Assembly (NCBI RefSeq): GCF_011392075.1
Contig: NZ_JAAJBV010000013.1
Span: 1-59,432 of the forward strand
Source: Flavobacterium celericrescens
Lineage (GTDB): Bacteria > Bacteroidota > Bacteroidia > Flavobacteriales > Flavobacteriaceae
DNA length: 59,432 nt
Direction of reading: 5' to 3'
The notes below the pieces were generated by a model. It made no database searches, was not told the origin of the DNA, and saw only the letters and a list, made by a program, of their open reading frames with translations. Both the position numbers and the translations under genes were made by a program. Positions 17,361 through 26,456 of the stretch are shown piece after piece (positions within the stretch are counted from its first letter, which is position 1; each line of letters begins with the position of its first letter).

Positions 17361-18413
17361 CTACAACCCTATTTTAGATAGGGTTTTTTTTATGTTTATT
17401 TTATTGGTTTCGGTCATATAAAAATTTGGTACAAAATGAATTTCTTTAGGTTGTTCATATTTATCCAAATTTTTAAATAATGCTCTATCAATAGTATATT
17501 CTTCTCCTTCAATTACAAGCACTACTTTCTGACCTAATGTTTCATCTGATACACCAGCAATAAAAAAACGTTGAGAAATTCCTGATGCCAATTTAGCGGC
17601 AATTTGTTCTGGAAATAGTTTAACTCCTGCGCTATTGATAACATTATCAAATCGACCTAACCATTTGAATTCATTTTTATTACTAATCTCAACTATATCA
17701 TTAGTAACTATTGGAGTTGATGAAATATCAGGAGCCGAAATAATTAAACAATTTCTATCATCTGTAGCAATGGTAATGTTTGGTAAAACTTTAAATGTTG
17801 GCTCATCAATTTTTCTTGCAGCAATATGAGTAATGGTTTCGGTCATTCCATACGTTTCATAGGATTCACCCTTTATATTTTGCAATGCTTCAGAAAGGAC
17901 TGTAGAAACGGGTGCTCCACCAATAATTATTTTTTTGAATTGGTTCAATTTTGATAGACTTTGTTGCGCTTGCATTGGAACTAAAGCCACAAAATCATAC
18001 ACATTTTGAGGTAATAAATTATCTAAATGTGAACTTGAAGGCATAATGTCTAACTCTAACCCAATTGTAAATGCTCTAACTAGCATCATTTTTCCAGCAA
18101 TATAACGTGTAGGTAAACAAAGTAAAGCTTTATTTCCAGGATGCAAATCAAAAAAATTTGCAGTAGCAATAGCTGAATGTACCATTGCTTGTTTTTCTAA
18201 AGTTATCAATTTAGGCTCACCTGTAGTACCAGAAGTCATCAACTGAATGGTTTCAGAATCATCTAACCAATCCAATAAAAATGATCCTATTTCTTTTTCA
18301 AAAATTTCTCCTTCTTTAATAAAACTATATGCTAATTGAAATAAGGCCTCTTTATCTAAATGAAAGCCATTAATTTTAAATCGATTGTGAATATTTTTAT
18401 AATTTGGTATCAT
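17361..18413 (-). CDS. menE: o-Succinylbenzoate-CoA ligase-like AMP-binding protein
   Basis: This encodes a 350-residue member of the ANL adenylating superfamily, in the short form typical of Bacteroidota MenE. The phosphate-binding loop MTSGTTGEPK is at 59-68, YGMTET is the A5 motif, and DNVINSAGVKLFPEQI is the hinge. The C-terminal catalytic lysine region is NKINIKK. MenE activates o-succinylbenzoate as its CoA thioester in menaquinone synthesis. No other men gene is in the window, so the exact substrate is inferred from family resemblance. It starts 11 nt after the CPBP protease gene on the same strand and is probably cotranscribed with it. Confidence 0.82.
   Translation of the reverse strand: MIPNYKNIHNRFKINGFHLDKEALFQLAYSFIKEGEIFEKEIGSFLLDWLDDSETIQLMTSGTTGEPKLITLEKQAMVHSAIATANFFDLHPGNKALLCLPTRYIAGKMMLVRAFTIGLELDIMPSSSHLDNLLPQNVYDFVALVPMQAQQSLSKLNQFKKIIIGGAPVSTVLSEALQNIKGESYETYGMTETITHIAARKIDEPTFKVLPNITIATDDRNCLIISAPDISSTPIVTNDIVEISNKNEFKWLGRFDNVINSAGVKLFPEQIAAKLASGISQRFFIAGVSDETLGQKVVLVIEGEEYTIDRALFKNLDKYEQPKEIHFVPNFYMTETNKINIKKTLSKIGL
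17365..17391 (+). terminator. Terminator of the DoxX gene, overlapping menE
   Basis: AACCCTAT (17365-17372) pairs with ATAGGGTT (17378-17385), followed by eight T. The hairpin lies inside the last codons of the convergent menE gene. Confidence 0.82.
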
Positions 18414-18424
18414 TCCTAAAAAAG

Positions 18425-19381
18425 TTATTGGTTAAAATGTGCATTTTCTTCGGGCTGTAAATCTAGTTTGCTACCTATCAATTTTTCTTTCCAATTCGTC
18501 CATTTATAAATTTTTGAAAATACAAATATCAATATTGGAAATAAAACCAAAACAGGAAAAAACACCTCAAAATTCATCGAAGGTTCTGACATATCTTTAA
18601 AAATAGAATGCGTTTGAAAAACAGTATAATCAGAAGTAATTAATAATGATGCAACTATATTATTTGCGGCATGAAAGCCTAAAGCTAATTCAGTACCTTC
18701 ATCCATTAAAGTTATAATTCCTAAAAACAAACCTGTACCTATATAATACACTAAAATAATATACCCCATTTTTTCTACCTCGGGATTCATGATGTGCATT
18801 GTACCAAAAATTACAGAAGTCATTAATAAAGGAAACCATTTATTTCTGGCTAAATTAAAGAAACCTTGCATTAAATAACCCCTGAAAATAAGTTCCTCAG
18901 TACTTGTTTGAATAGGCATAAATAACAATGTAATTCCAACTAAAATTAAAAAAGGCACCAGATTAAACTGCATAATAATTTCGCTTGAATCATAAAAATA
19001 AGCGGATAAAATTAATACTGTTGACACTACAACCCATATTCCAAAAGATAGAAATACTCGCTTCCAATCAACCTTCTCTCTTGATGTAATAATGGTAATA
19101 AATTTTTGACGATGTATTTTTACAACTACAAAATACAATCCTATCATTGCAAAAACAAATGAAAGTAAAGCAAGAAATAGAAACAAATTAGAATCAAATA
19201 ATTTATAAATATCACTTTCTGAATTTGGTGTTTTTCCAGAAAATAAAATCGCTATTCCTAAAGGGATTTGTCCAAATAAAGAAGCAAAAAAAACAATAAT
19301 TGATCCTATCAAATATTTCAGAAAATCTAATAAGATAAGTGAGAAATCAGTTTCTTTTTTGAAAGCTTGAGTTATAAACAT
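18425..19381 (-). CDS. CPBP-family intramembrane metalloprotease
   Basis: This encodes a 318-residue multi-pass membrane protein with about eight hydrophobic segments. It carries the glutamic-protease signature E162-E163-x3-R167 (TEELIFRGY), H196 in FGTMHIMNP and H237 in GFHAANN, the conserved set of the CAAX/Rce1-like (ABI) family. Bacterial members cleave peptides within or beside the membrane, but their substrates are mostly unknown. The C-terminus is a short cytosolic tail. It is the upstream gene of a probable two-gene unit with menE. Confidence 0.88.
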   Translation of the reverse strand: MFITQAFKKETDFSLILLDFLKYLIGSIIVFFASLFGQIPLGIAILFSGKTPNSESDIYKLFDSNLFLFLALLSFVFAMIGLYFVVVKIHRQKFITIITSREKVDWKRVFLSFGIWVVVSTVLILSAYFYDSSEIIMQFNLVPFLILVGITLLFMPIQTSTEELIFRGYLMQGFFNLARNKWFPLLMTSVIFGTMHIMNPEVEKMGYIILVYYIGTGLFLGIITLMDEGTELALGFHAANNIVASLLITSDYTVFQTHSIFKDMSEPSMNFEVFFPVLVLFPILIFVFSKIYKWTNWKEKLIGSKLDLQPEENAHFNQ

Positions 19382-19400
19382 TTTTTATCTGTTACTTTTG
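19367..19400 (+). promoter_or_regulatory. Promoter of the ArsC-like gene
   Basis: TTG at 19367-19369 and TACTTTTG at 19393-19400 are separated by 23 bp, within the range for the Bacteroidota primary sigma factor. The start codon lies 26 nt downstream of the -7 box. On the opposite strand TATTTTTG (19422-19415) could serve the CPBP gene. Confidence 0.6.
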
Positions 19401-19426
19401 TACATTAATTATAACAAAAATACAAA

Positions 19427-19768
19427 ATGATAACCATTTACCATAATCCAAGATGCACCAAATCAAGAGAAGGTTTGTGCGAATTAGAAATTTTGAATCA
19501 ACCGTTTCAACTTCGTAAATATCTAGACGAACCTTTTACTAAAGATGAACTTGAAGAAGTCATTAAAAAACTAAACATAAAACCTATAGAATTAGTTAGA
19601 ACCAAAGAGTCTATTTGGATTGAAAACTATAAAAGCAAAATATTATCTGATGCTGAAATCATAAATGCAATGTTAGCACACCCTAAACTAATTGAAAGAC
19701 CGATTGTAGTAAAAGGAGATAAAGCCATAATTGCAAGACCCAAAGAAAAGATTAAAGAATTGCTGTAA
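19427..19768 (+). CDS. arsC: ArsC-family reductase-like protein (glutaredoxin-type)
   Basis: This encodes a 113-residue protein of the ArsC/Spx thioredoxin-fold family. The catalytic cysteine is C10 in HNPRCTKSR, followed by the conserved ELVRTKE and the RPIVV cis-proline region near residue 91. Family members reduce arsenate using glutathione or glutaredoxin; several close relatives have no proven arsenate activity. It is far from the arsenic operon at 45.4-48.5 kb, which has its own unrelated reductase, so a general redox role is also possible. It is followed 74 nt later by the outer-membrane receptor gene. Confidence 0.85.
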   Translation: MITIYHNPRCTKSREGLCELEILNQPFQLRKYLDEPFTKDELEEVIKKLNIKPIELVRTKESIWIENYKSKILSDAEIINAMLAHPKLIERPIVVKGDKAIIARPKEKIKELL

Positions 19769-19811
19769 GAGTTTTAACAAACATTTAGGAAATTAAGGCT
19801 AAACCAAAGAG

Positions 19812-19819
19812 TAAATTTG
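19812..19819 (+). promoter_or_regulatory. Possible -7 box of the outer-membrane receptor gene
   Basis: TAAATTTG matches TAnnTTTG, 23 nt upstream of the start codon. No TTG is found at the expected -33 distance. Confidence 0.4.
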
Positions 19820-19842
19820 CAGTCTTATCGAAAAAAACATTT

Positions 19843-22296
19843 ATGAATAAGAATTTTCTATTAGTCGTATTTACATTATTACTAAGTTTTACTGCCCTAG
19901 CGCAAAAACCAGCAGATAAAAAAATTAAAATCTCTGGTAAAGTATTTGAAAAAGGAACCAATCTTCCTGTAGAATATGCTCCCGTTTCATTTCAAAATGT
20001 AACAACTAAACAACTTTTTGGTGCTATGACTGATGGTACCGGTTCATTTTCATTTGAAATTGCGCCCGGAGAATATACAGGAGCCATAGATGTTGAATTG
20101 ATTTCTTATAAAAAAGTTACAATTCCTCAAAAAGCATATATGGCAGATACAGTTATAGGTCCATTTTATTTGGAAGCTGATATAGCACAACTGCAAGATG
20201 TTGTAGTCATTGCAGAAAAATCTACCGTAGAAATTAAACTAGACAAAAGAGTTTACAATGTAGGAAAAGACATGATGGTAAAAGGTGGAACGGTAAGTGA
20301 TGTTTTAGATAACGTCCCTTCTGTAACAGTTGATGCTGAAGGAACAGTTGCCCTAAGAGGAAATGAAAATGTAAAAATATTAATTGATGGAAAACCATCA
20401 GGATTAGCAGGAATTAATGTTGCGGATGCCTTAAAATTATTACCAGCTGATGCCGTTGAAAAAGTAGAAGTAATTACTAATCCATCTGCTCGATATGACG
20501 CAGAAGGTGGTGGTGGAATTATTAATATTGTAATTAGAAAAGGAAAATCTAATGGCGTTAATGGTTCTATTATAGTATCTGCAGGTGATCCTGAATCATA
20601 CGGTGTAAGCACTAGTTTAAACAAAAAAGGAACCGATTTTAACCTTTTTTCAAACATTGGTTACAATTATAGAAACAGTCCAGGAAACTCGTTAACCGAT
20701 GCAGAGTACTTCAATTCTGATGGCACTACAAGTAGATTTATTAATGAAAGAAGAACCAACAAACGTTTTAGCGAAGGCTATAATGCAAATTTTGGTATCG
20801 ATTTGAATTTGAGTAAATCATTAACTTGGACCAATGCAATTACTTTTAGAGAGAACAATGGTAAAAATCCAGATAATGTTTTCTTCTATAATTTTGATGC
20901 TTTAAACAATCCTACCTTTGTAAGAAACCGTTTAAATGATTCAAAAAGTGATGAATTTAGTATTGAATATTCTACCAATTTTACTAAAAAATTCAAAAAA
21001 GATGGACATCAATTAACCGTTGATGTAGCAGTTTCTCAAAACAGAGAAAATGAAAGTTCTACAATCTATGATGAAATTGTAGGAGATGCTTCTTCCCTTT
21101 TTACAGAAACTACAGTAAATAATCAAAAGCAACAACGTAACTTATTTCAAACAGATTATGTTTTACCAATTGGAAAAGACGGTCGTTTTGAAGCTGGTTA
21201 TAGAGGAAGTTTCCAAAAGAATTTAACTGAATTTGAAATTTTACCAACTTCATTATACTCAAACACATTAGAATATAATGAAAATGTAAATGCACTTTAT
21301 GCACAATATGGTTCAAAAATTAATAAGTTTTCTTACTTCTTAGGAATGCGTTTTGAAGACAGTAATATTGATGTAAATTCAATTACAGCAAATGATTATA
21401 ATAACAAAAAGTACAATAACTTTTTTCCATCAGCTACAATAAATTATGAAGTTTCAGATAAAAGTTCTGTAAGTTTAAGCTATAGCAAAAGGATAAATCG
21501 TCCAAGAGGTCGTTTCTTAAATCCTTTTTCTTCTTATTCAAGTAATATTAATATTTTTCAAGGTAATCCTGATATTAATCCTTCATTAACTGATGCTATT
21601 GACATTGGTTATTTAAACAAATGGGATAAACTTACTTTTAGTACGTCAGCTTATATTAACTTAACAAACGATACATTCCAATTCATTAGAAAAGAATCTG
21701 GTTTGTTTGTTGATGGTGTTCCAGTTATTATCAGTACTCCTATAAACTTAGCTAAAGAATATAGAGCTGGTTTTGAATTCAATTTAAACTATACACCATA
21801 CAAATGGTGGAGATTAAATGGAAACTTCAATTTATATAGAAATGAAACACAAGGGGATTACACCTATACTGATTATTTAGGTAATGAAATCAATCAAAAT
21901 TTTGATAATATCGCTTTGAGTTGGACATCTAGAATAAGTTCTAAAGTTACGTTACCATATAAAATTGATTGGCAAACTAATGCAACTTACAATGCACCAC
22001 AAACTACGGCTCAAGGGAAAATTCTTGGAAATGCTTCAGTTAATTTAGCCTTTAGCAAAGATGTGTTAAAAGACAAAGGAACGATTGCATTAAATGTGAG
22101 CGATTTATTTAATTCAAGAAAAAGATTAATGGAAACTAACATTGAAAATGTAGTAAGTTCATATAGTGAAATGCAGATGAGAAAACGTCAAATTACTTTA
22201 TCATTCACCTATCGTTTCAACAAACAGAAAAACGAAAGAGAAAAACAACAAAAACGCGAAGATAATGGTGAAGGAGATTTTGTGGGGCAACCATAA
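19843..22296 (+). CDS. Outer-membrane beta-barrel receptor (TonB-receptor-like)
   Basis: This encodes an 817-residue protein. A signal peptide ends at ALAQ (about residue 21). A carboxypeptidase-regulatory-like Ig domain (about 28-110) is followed by a plug domain (about 125-235), which includes VSDVLDNVPSVTVD, LRGNENVKILIDGKPS and the NPSARYDAEGGGGIINIV stretch. A long barrel runs to about residue 790 (outer membrane beta-barrel family 3). The tail is basic and Gln-rich. Such proteins take up or bind ligands at the outer membrane; the plug is present but no clear TonB box is seen. No SusD partner is adjacent, so glycan import cannot be inferred and the ligand is unknown. Confidence 0.87.
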   Translation: MNKNFLLVVFTLLLSFTALAQKPADKKIKISGKVFEKGTNLPVEYAPVSFQNVTTKQLFGAMTDGTGSFSFEIAPGEYTGAIDVELISYKKVTIPQKAYMADTVIGPFYLEADIAQLQDVVVIAEKSTVEIKLDKRVYNVGKDMMVKGGTVSDVLDNVPSVTVDAEGTVALRGNENVKILIDGKPSGLAGINVADALKLLPADAVEKVEVITNPSARYDAEGGGGIINIVIRKGKSNGVNGSIIVSAGDPESYGVSTSLNKKGTDFNLFSNIGYNYRNSPGNSLTDAEYFNSDGTTSRFINERRTNKRFSEGYNANFGIDLNLSKSLTWTNAITFRENNGKNPDNVFFYNFDALNNPTFVRNRLNDSKSDEFSIEYSTNFTKKFKKDGHQLTVDVAVSQNRENESSTIYDEIVGDASSLFTETTVNNQKQQRNLFQTDYVLPIGKDGRFEAGYRGSFQKNLTEFEILPTSLYSNTLEYNENVNALYAQYGSKINKFSYFLGMRFEDSNIDVNSITANDYNNKKYNNFFPSATINYEVSDKSSVSLSYSKRINRPRGRFLNPFSSYSSNINIFQGNPDINPSLTDAIDIGYLNKWDKLTFSTSAYINLTNDTFQFIRKESGLFVDGVPVIISTPINLAKEYRAGFEFNLNYTPYKWWRLNGNFNLYRNETQGDYTYTDYLGNEINQNFDNIALSWTSRISSKVTLPYKIDWQTNATYNAPQTTAQGKILGNASVNLAFSKDVLKDKGTIALNVSDLFNSRKRLMETNIENVVSSYSEMQMRKRQITLSFTYRFNKQKNEREKQQKREDNGEGDFVGQP

Positions 22297-22315
22297 AACA
22301 CATTAACATACTGTA

Positions 22316-22350
22316 TAAAAAAAGTCCCGATAAATTCGGGACTTTTTATT
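22316..22350. terminator. Bidirectional terminator
   Basis: AGTCCCGA (22323-22330) and TCGGGACT (22336-22343) form an 8-bp perfect stem with a 5-nt loop, with A and T runs on both sides. It serves the plus-strand receptor gene and the minus-strand small membrane gene that converge here. Confidence 0.85.
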
Positions 22351-22368
22351 TTTAAAAACTAGAAAAAA

Positions 22369-22539
22369 TTAATTTTCTGAGTCATTTTGTCTTTTAGCTC
22401 TTTTCTCTTTAATCAATTCTATGATAGCACCGCCCAACCAATATTGTACGAAACCTACTAAGAATATCATCAACCAAAAACCGATAGTTAATATGGTTAA
22501 GAAAAGTAAAAAACCTAGGTACTGTTGAAATTCAAACAT
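22369..22539 (-). CDS. Small membrane protein, 56 residues
   Basis: Reading the minus strand from the ATG at 22539 gives a 56-residue frame ending at TAA. Residues 1-8 (MFEFQQYL) are followed by one long hydrophobic stretch with Trp and Gly (about 9-40), then a charged tail (IKEKRAKRQNDSEN). A single or hairpin membrane span with the tail in the cytoplasm is expected. I do not recognise a family. Support comes from the typical composition, exact fit between its stop and the terminator, and lack of any other gene in the 338-bp gap before corA. Confidence 0.6.
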   Translation of the reverse strand: MFEFQQYLGFLLFLTILTIGFWLMIFLVGFVQYWLGGAIIELIKEKRAKRQNDSEN

Positions 22540-22634
22540 GATTTTTCCGGAATTAATGAATTCTTGTCAAAGATAATGGGAATATTTATTTTGAACAATA
22601 TAATATTGATTTATTTTATAGATTAATTTTTAAT

Positions 22635-23705
22635 CTAAAACCATTTTTTAATCTTAAAGTAGGTAAACATAAAAATTACTATTAAAATCATTACACCCCA
22701 AATTATAAAATAGCCATTCTCCCACTCTAGTTCTGGAAAATTTTTAAAATTCATTCCATACACACCTACAATAAATGTTAAGGGTAAGAAAAACATCGAA
22801 ACCACCGTTAGGGATTTCATCACTTCATTCATTTTATGATTTTGTGCCGAAAAGAAATAGTTTGATGCGCTATCCAAAGTACTTAAATCGGATTCGATTT
22901 GTTCTAACAATTCTAAACATTTTTGATGCAAACGTGAAAAAAAAGAATAATTCTCTTGCTCAATAGAATTAAACACATTGTCATCTTTTATGGTTTTAAT
23001 CGAATATAAAGAATCTCTAAGTGGAATAATTGAACGTTTCAAGAAATTCAGATTATCTCGGTGCTTTTCTAAATGCTCTAAGGTTTCTGGTTTAGTATTT
23101 ACTTTGATCGAATTAATCAAATCATCAACTTTATCTTCTTCACTTTCTAGTGTGATGTAAAAGTTTTCAATAATTGCATCTAATAATAAATACAACAGAA
23201 AATCAGCTTTCTTTGTTCTTACAATACCCGAATTTGTTCTAATTCGCTCTCTTATATGAGTAAAAAAATCGCTACGCTTTTCTTGAAACGATAATAAAAC
23301 ACTGTCTTTTAATAAAAAACTAATCTGCTCAACACTAATATTATCGGATGCCGCTAATGGCAAAAGAGACTTCACATTAAAGAATAAAATATCACTATAT
23401 TCTTCTAATTTTGTTCGCTTAATTGTATTTAAAATATCACCAATTATAAAATTATCAGCGCCAAAATCATTTCCAATTTTTTGAATTGCTTCTGCATCAT
23501 TTAACCCATGTACATTTAACCAGTTGACTTTTTCAATGTCTATATTCTCTTTAATGTCATTAACTAATAATTGATGAAATTCTGTAATATCATCATTATT
23601 GTATACAAACAATTGTATTTCTGTTGGTGTATCTTTATGACTACCAGTATATTCTAAAATTACTGGTTGAACTTTTCTTCCTTTTTTATACTTTATTTTT
23701 CTCAA
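22635..23705 (-). CDS. corA: CorA-type magnesium/cobalt transporter
   Basis: This encodes a 356-residue protein. It has a long cytosolic alpha/beta domain and a stalk helix, then two C-terminal membrane helices with the signature G317-M-N just after the first, and a short basic tail (KIKKWF). CorA forms a pentameric Mg2+ channel in the inner membrane. The best start is TTG at 23705 (MRKIKYKKGRK): there is no ATG upstream before an in-frame stop about 36 nt away, and the next ATG would remove part of the domain. It diverges from hutI. Confidence 0.92.
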   Translation of the reverse strand: MRKIKYKKGRKVQPVILEYTGSHKDTPTEIQLFVYNNDDITEFHQLLVNDIKENIDIEKVNWLNVHGLNDAEAIQKIGNDFGADNFIIGDILNTIKRTKLEEYSDILFFNVKSLLPLAASDNISVEQISFLLKDSVLLSFQEKRSDFFTHIRERIRTNSGIVRTKKADFLLYLLLDAIIENFYITLESEEDKVDDLINSIKVNTKPETLEHLEKHRDNLNFLKRSIIPLRDSLYSIKTIKDDNVFNSIEQENYSFFSRLHQKCLELLEQIESDLSTLDSASNYFFSAQNHKMNEVMKSLTVVSMFFLPLTFIVGVYGMNFKNFPELEWENGYFIIWGVMILIVIFMFTYFKIKKWF

Positions 23706-23776
23706 AACAAATAAATTTTGACATAAAGATAGGAGTTTTTAAAAATGAGAAGTATTTTTACTCAAATTTATTTTTA

Positions 23777-25012
23777 ATGCAAACATTATTCATCAATATA
23801 AAAGAACTTTTACAAGTTAGAGAACAACATGTTGACAAAGTAGCTGGTCCTGATATGTCAGTTTTACCAAAAATTGACAACGCTTTTCTTTTAATCGAAA
23901 ATAATTTAATTGCCAATTTTGGTGTTATGGAAAATTGTCCAAATCTACCAAATGCAACAATTATTGATGCAACTGGACGTGTTATTTTACCTACTTGGGT
24001 TGATAGTCATACACACATTGTTTATGCAGGCAATAGAATACAAGAATTTGTAGACCGAATCAACGGATTAACATATGAAGAAATTGCTAATCGTGGTGGT
24101 GGAATTTTAAACTCTGCAAAAAAACTCAACGAAACTTCTGAAGACGAAATTTATGAGCAATCAAAAATTCGATTAGAAGAAATAATTCAACAAGGAACTG
24201 GAGCTGTAGAAATCAAATCGGGTTATGGTTTAACAATTGATGGCGAATTAAAAATGCTTCGAGTTATTAAACGTTTAAAAGAAAATTATCCAATTGCTAT
24301 CAAAGCAACTTTTCTTGGAGCACACGCTTTTCCATTAGACTACAAAGAAAATCATTCAGGGTATATTGATTTAATAATCAACGAAATGCTTCCGAAAATT
24401 GCTTCCGAAAATTTAGCAGATTACATCGATGCTTTTCTAGAAACTGGTTATTTTTCTGTAGATGAAACCATAAAAATCATGGAAGCAGGTAAAAAATATG
24501 GATTAGAACCAAAAATTCATGTGAATCAATTTACTGCAATTGATGGCATTAAAGCTTGTGTAGAAAATGGTGCACTATCAGTCGATCATTTAGAAATAGT
24601 TACGGATGAAGATATTGAGGTTTTAAAAAATAGTAAAACAATGCCAGTAGCTTTACCGAGTTGTTCTTACTTTATTAGTATTCCCTACACGCCAGCTAGA
24701 AGAATTATGAACGCTGGTTTGCCATTAGCATTGGCTACCGATTATAACCCTGGAACAACTCCTTCTGGAAACATGAATTTTGTAGTTGCAACAGCTTGTA
24801 TAAAAATGAAAATGACTCCTGAAGAAGCTATAAATGCTGCTACCATAAACGGAGCATATGCAATGGGAATATCAAACACTCATGGAAGTATTACAAAAGG
24901 AAAAAAAGCGAACATATTACTAACACAACCTTTAACTAGTTATTATCAATTGCCATATTCTTTTGGTACTAATCTTATTGATAAAGTAATGGTTGAAGGA
25001 AAATTTATTTAA
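23777..25012 (+). CDS. hutI: Imidazolonepropionase
   Basis: This encodes a 411-residue amidohydrolase. Metal ligands are H78 and H80 in DSHTHIVYAG, with later ligands in HAFP, HVNQF and the catalytic-aspartate motif ATDYNPGTTPSGN. It hydrolyses 4-imidazolone-5-propionate to N-formimino-L-glutamate, the third step of histidine degradation. The frame can be extended to a TTG at 23624, but that would run into the corA gene, and the ATG at 23777 gives the standard length. hutG, the next step, lies 1.4 kb downstream; hutH and hutU are not in the window. Its stop is 1 nt from the crcB start. Confidence 0.95.
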   Translation: MQTLFINIKELLQVREQHVDKVAGPDMSVLPKIDNAFLLIENNLIANFGVMENCPNLPNATIIDATGRVILPTWVDSHTHIVYAGNRIQEFVDRINGLTYEEIANRGGGILNSAKKLNETSEDEIYEQSKIRLEEIIQQGTGAVEIKSGYGLTIDGELKMLRVIKRLKENYPIAIKATFLGAHAFPLDYKENHSGYIDLIINEMLPKIASENLADYIDAFLETGYFSVDETIKIMEAGKKYGLEPKIHVNQFTAIDGIKACVENGALSVDHLEIVTDEDIEVLKNSKTMPVALPSCSYFISIPYTPARRIMNAGLPLALATDYNPGTTPSGNMNFVVATACIKMKMTPEEAINAATINGAYAMGISNTHGSITKGKKANILLTQPLTSYYQLPYSFGTNLIDKVMVEGKFI

Positions 25013-25013
25013 T

Positions 25014-25391
25014 ATGATAAAAACAATTTTATTAGTTGGTATTGGTGGTGCTATAGGTAGTATATTTCGCTATTTATCGAGTTGGTTAGCGGCTAAATTC
25101 TTTCAAAGTTCTTTCCCGTTGAGCACTTTATTAATTAATGTTTTTGGCAGTTTATTAATTGGTGTATTCATTGGACTATTTTCAAAATATTATCCAGAAA
25201 ATCATCCATTGAAATTTCTTTTAATTGTAGGCTTTTGTGGTGGATTTACCACATTTTCAAGTTTTGCTTTGGAAAATTATAATCTGTTTCAAAACAATCA
25301 GCAACTAACAGCATATCTTTATATTATTGCCTCCATAATTCTTACCATAACAGCAGTAGGAATTGGCAATTATTTATCAAAATTCATATAA
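25014..25391 (+). CDS. crcB: Fluoride channel FluC (CrcB)
   Basis: This encodes a 125-residue protein with four membrane helices and the family motifs GGAIGSIFRY (11-20), LINVFGSLLIG (41-51) and GFCGGFTTFSSFALE. FluC dimers export toxic fluoride through the inner membrane. The ATG at 25014, 1 nt after the hutI stop, gives the standard length; an in-frame ATG at 24993 inside hutI would add seven residues. It is almost certainly cotranscribed with hutI, which places it without its own fluoride riboswitch. Confidence 0.93.
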   Translation: MIKTILLVGIGGAIGSIFRYLSSWLAAKFFQSSFPLSTLLINVFGSLLIGVFIGLFSKYYPENHPLKFLLIVGFCGGFTTFSSFALENYNLFQNNQQLTAYLYIIASIILTITAVGIGNYLSKFI

Positions 25392-25396
25392 AAAAA

Positions 25397-25436
25397 TCCC
25401 GATAAGAAATGAACTCATCGGAATTTTATATTTTTA
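25397..25436. terminator. Terminator between crcB and the coiled-coil gene
   Basis: ATCCCGAT (25397-25404) pairs with ATCGGAAT (25418-25425) with one mismatch, followed by a T-rich run and preceded by seven A. It is weaker than the other terminators here but fits the convergent gene ends. Confidence 0.6.
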
Positions 25437-25457
25437 AAAGATAATTTTTGGGGTTAA

Positions 25458-26336
25458 TTATCTCAAACTAAAACTTGTTTTAGAAACTAATTCAGCATTT
25501 TTATCGAATACATTCACAAAATAAGTTCCTGCTGCAAAATCTTTTCCTGAAACTTCTTCGTTTACCTGAACTGTTTTATTTTCATATTTTACAGTTGAAA
25601 TAAAACTATAAGTTAATGTTTTATCACCTGTAGGAATTGTTTTCTTTTCACCAAGAATATTATTTTTACTATCAATAATTTGAACATAATATTCTCTACT
25701 ACCTGTTTTTGCAATTTGATTTTCTGCGATTAAGAAACTTACTTTCAACTTATCAGCTCTACCAGCTTTGTCTGTTTCAATTTGTTTTCCAGAACTTCTT
25801 TCTTTAACAGCTAAAACTTTTAAATTTAACACAGCTAATTTAGAACCTTTTTCTACCGTTTTGGTTAATCCTTCATTTTGAACTAACAAAGTATCATTGA
25901 ATTTTTTAGCTTCATCCAAAACTACTTTTGTACTATCTAAACTAGAAGTAAGTGTAACATTTTGTTCTTTTAACAATTTATTTTCTGCAACTAAATTGTC
26001 CATCTCACCTTTTAATTTAAGGTAAGCTCCTTTATATTTTGCCATAGCAGCTGCATCGCCTTTAGACTTTTCAACTTGCTCTAGCAATTCAACCATTTTT
26101 GCTTGTTCAGCTTGCAATTCATCTTTAAGTGCCGTGTTATCAGCAATCATAGTGTCATACTCAGCAATTTTTGCTTTAAGCTCTTCTGCTAATGTTTCTT
26201 TTTCTGTGGTTAAACCGGTAACAGTTTCTTTGTTATCTGAAGTAATCTTATAGATGTACCCGACACTTCCTAAAAGAAGTAACGCTAAAACAACGATTGC
26301 TGCCTTTAAACCTGAATTGTTTGACTTGTTTTCCAT
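25458..26336 (-). CDS. Membrane-anchored coiled-coil protein of unknown function
   Basis: This encodes a 292-residue protein. A short basic head is followed by one transmembrane helix (about 10-30), a long Lys/Glu/Leu-rich coiled coil (about 35-165) and a beta-rich C-terminal domain (about 170-292). The C-terminal domain includes KERSSGKQIETDKAGRADKL, which I do not recognise. Its single anchor and coiled coil suggest a periplasmic spacer or scaffold that oligomerises. It stands alone, with hutG divergent and crcB convergent. Confidence 0.78.
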   Translation of the reverse strand: MENKSNNSGLKAAIVVLALLLLGSVGYIYKITSDNKETVTGLTTEKETLAEELKAKIAEYDTMIADNTALKDELQAEQAKMVELLEQVEKSKGDAAAMAKYKGAYLKLKGEMDNLVAENKLLKEQNVTLTSSLDSTKVVLDEAKKFNDTLLVQNEGLTKTVEKGSKLAVLNLKVLAVKERSSGKQIETDKAGRADKLKVSFLIAENQIAKTGSREYYVQIIDSKNNILGEKKTIPTGDKTLTYSFISTVKYENKTVQVNEEVSGKDFAAGTYFVNVFDKNAELVSKTSFSLR

Positions 26337-26425
26337 TTGTATTGTAGGTTAAATAAATTAGTTTTTCAAAATTACAACTAAAAAAAGAATTTTATAAAAA
26401 TATAACGAGTTTTATTTTAAAATAG

Positions 26426-26433
26426 TACATTTG
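26426..26433 (+). promoter_or_regulatory. Possible -7 box of hutG
   Basis: TACATTTG fits TAnnTTTG, 23 nt before the hutG start. No clear TTG is found at the -33 distance. Confidence 0.4.
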
Positions 26434-26456
26434 GGATGCTTATTTTTTAACATTTT

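Noticed and set aside
23624..23776. TTG start at 23624 for hutI
   Set aside because: It would place 51 extra residues inside corA; the ATG at 23777 gives the standard length.
24993..25013. Start of crcB inside hutI at 24993
   Set aside because: The ATG at 25014 matches the family start; the upstream ATG only adds MKENLFN from the hutI frame.
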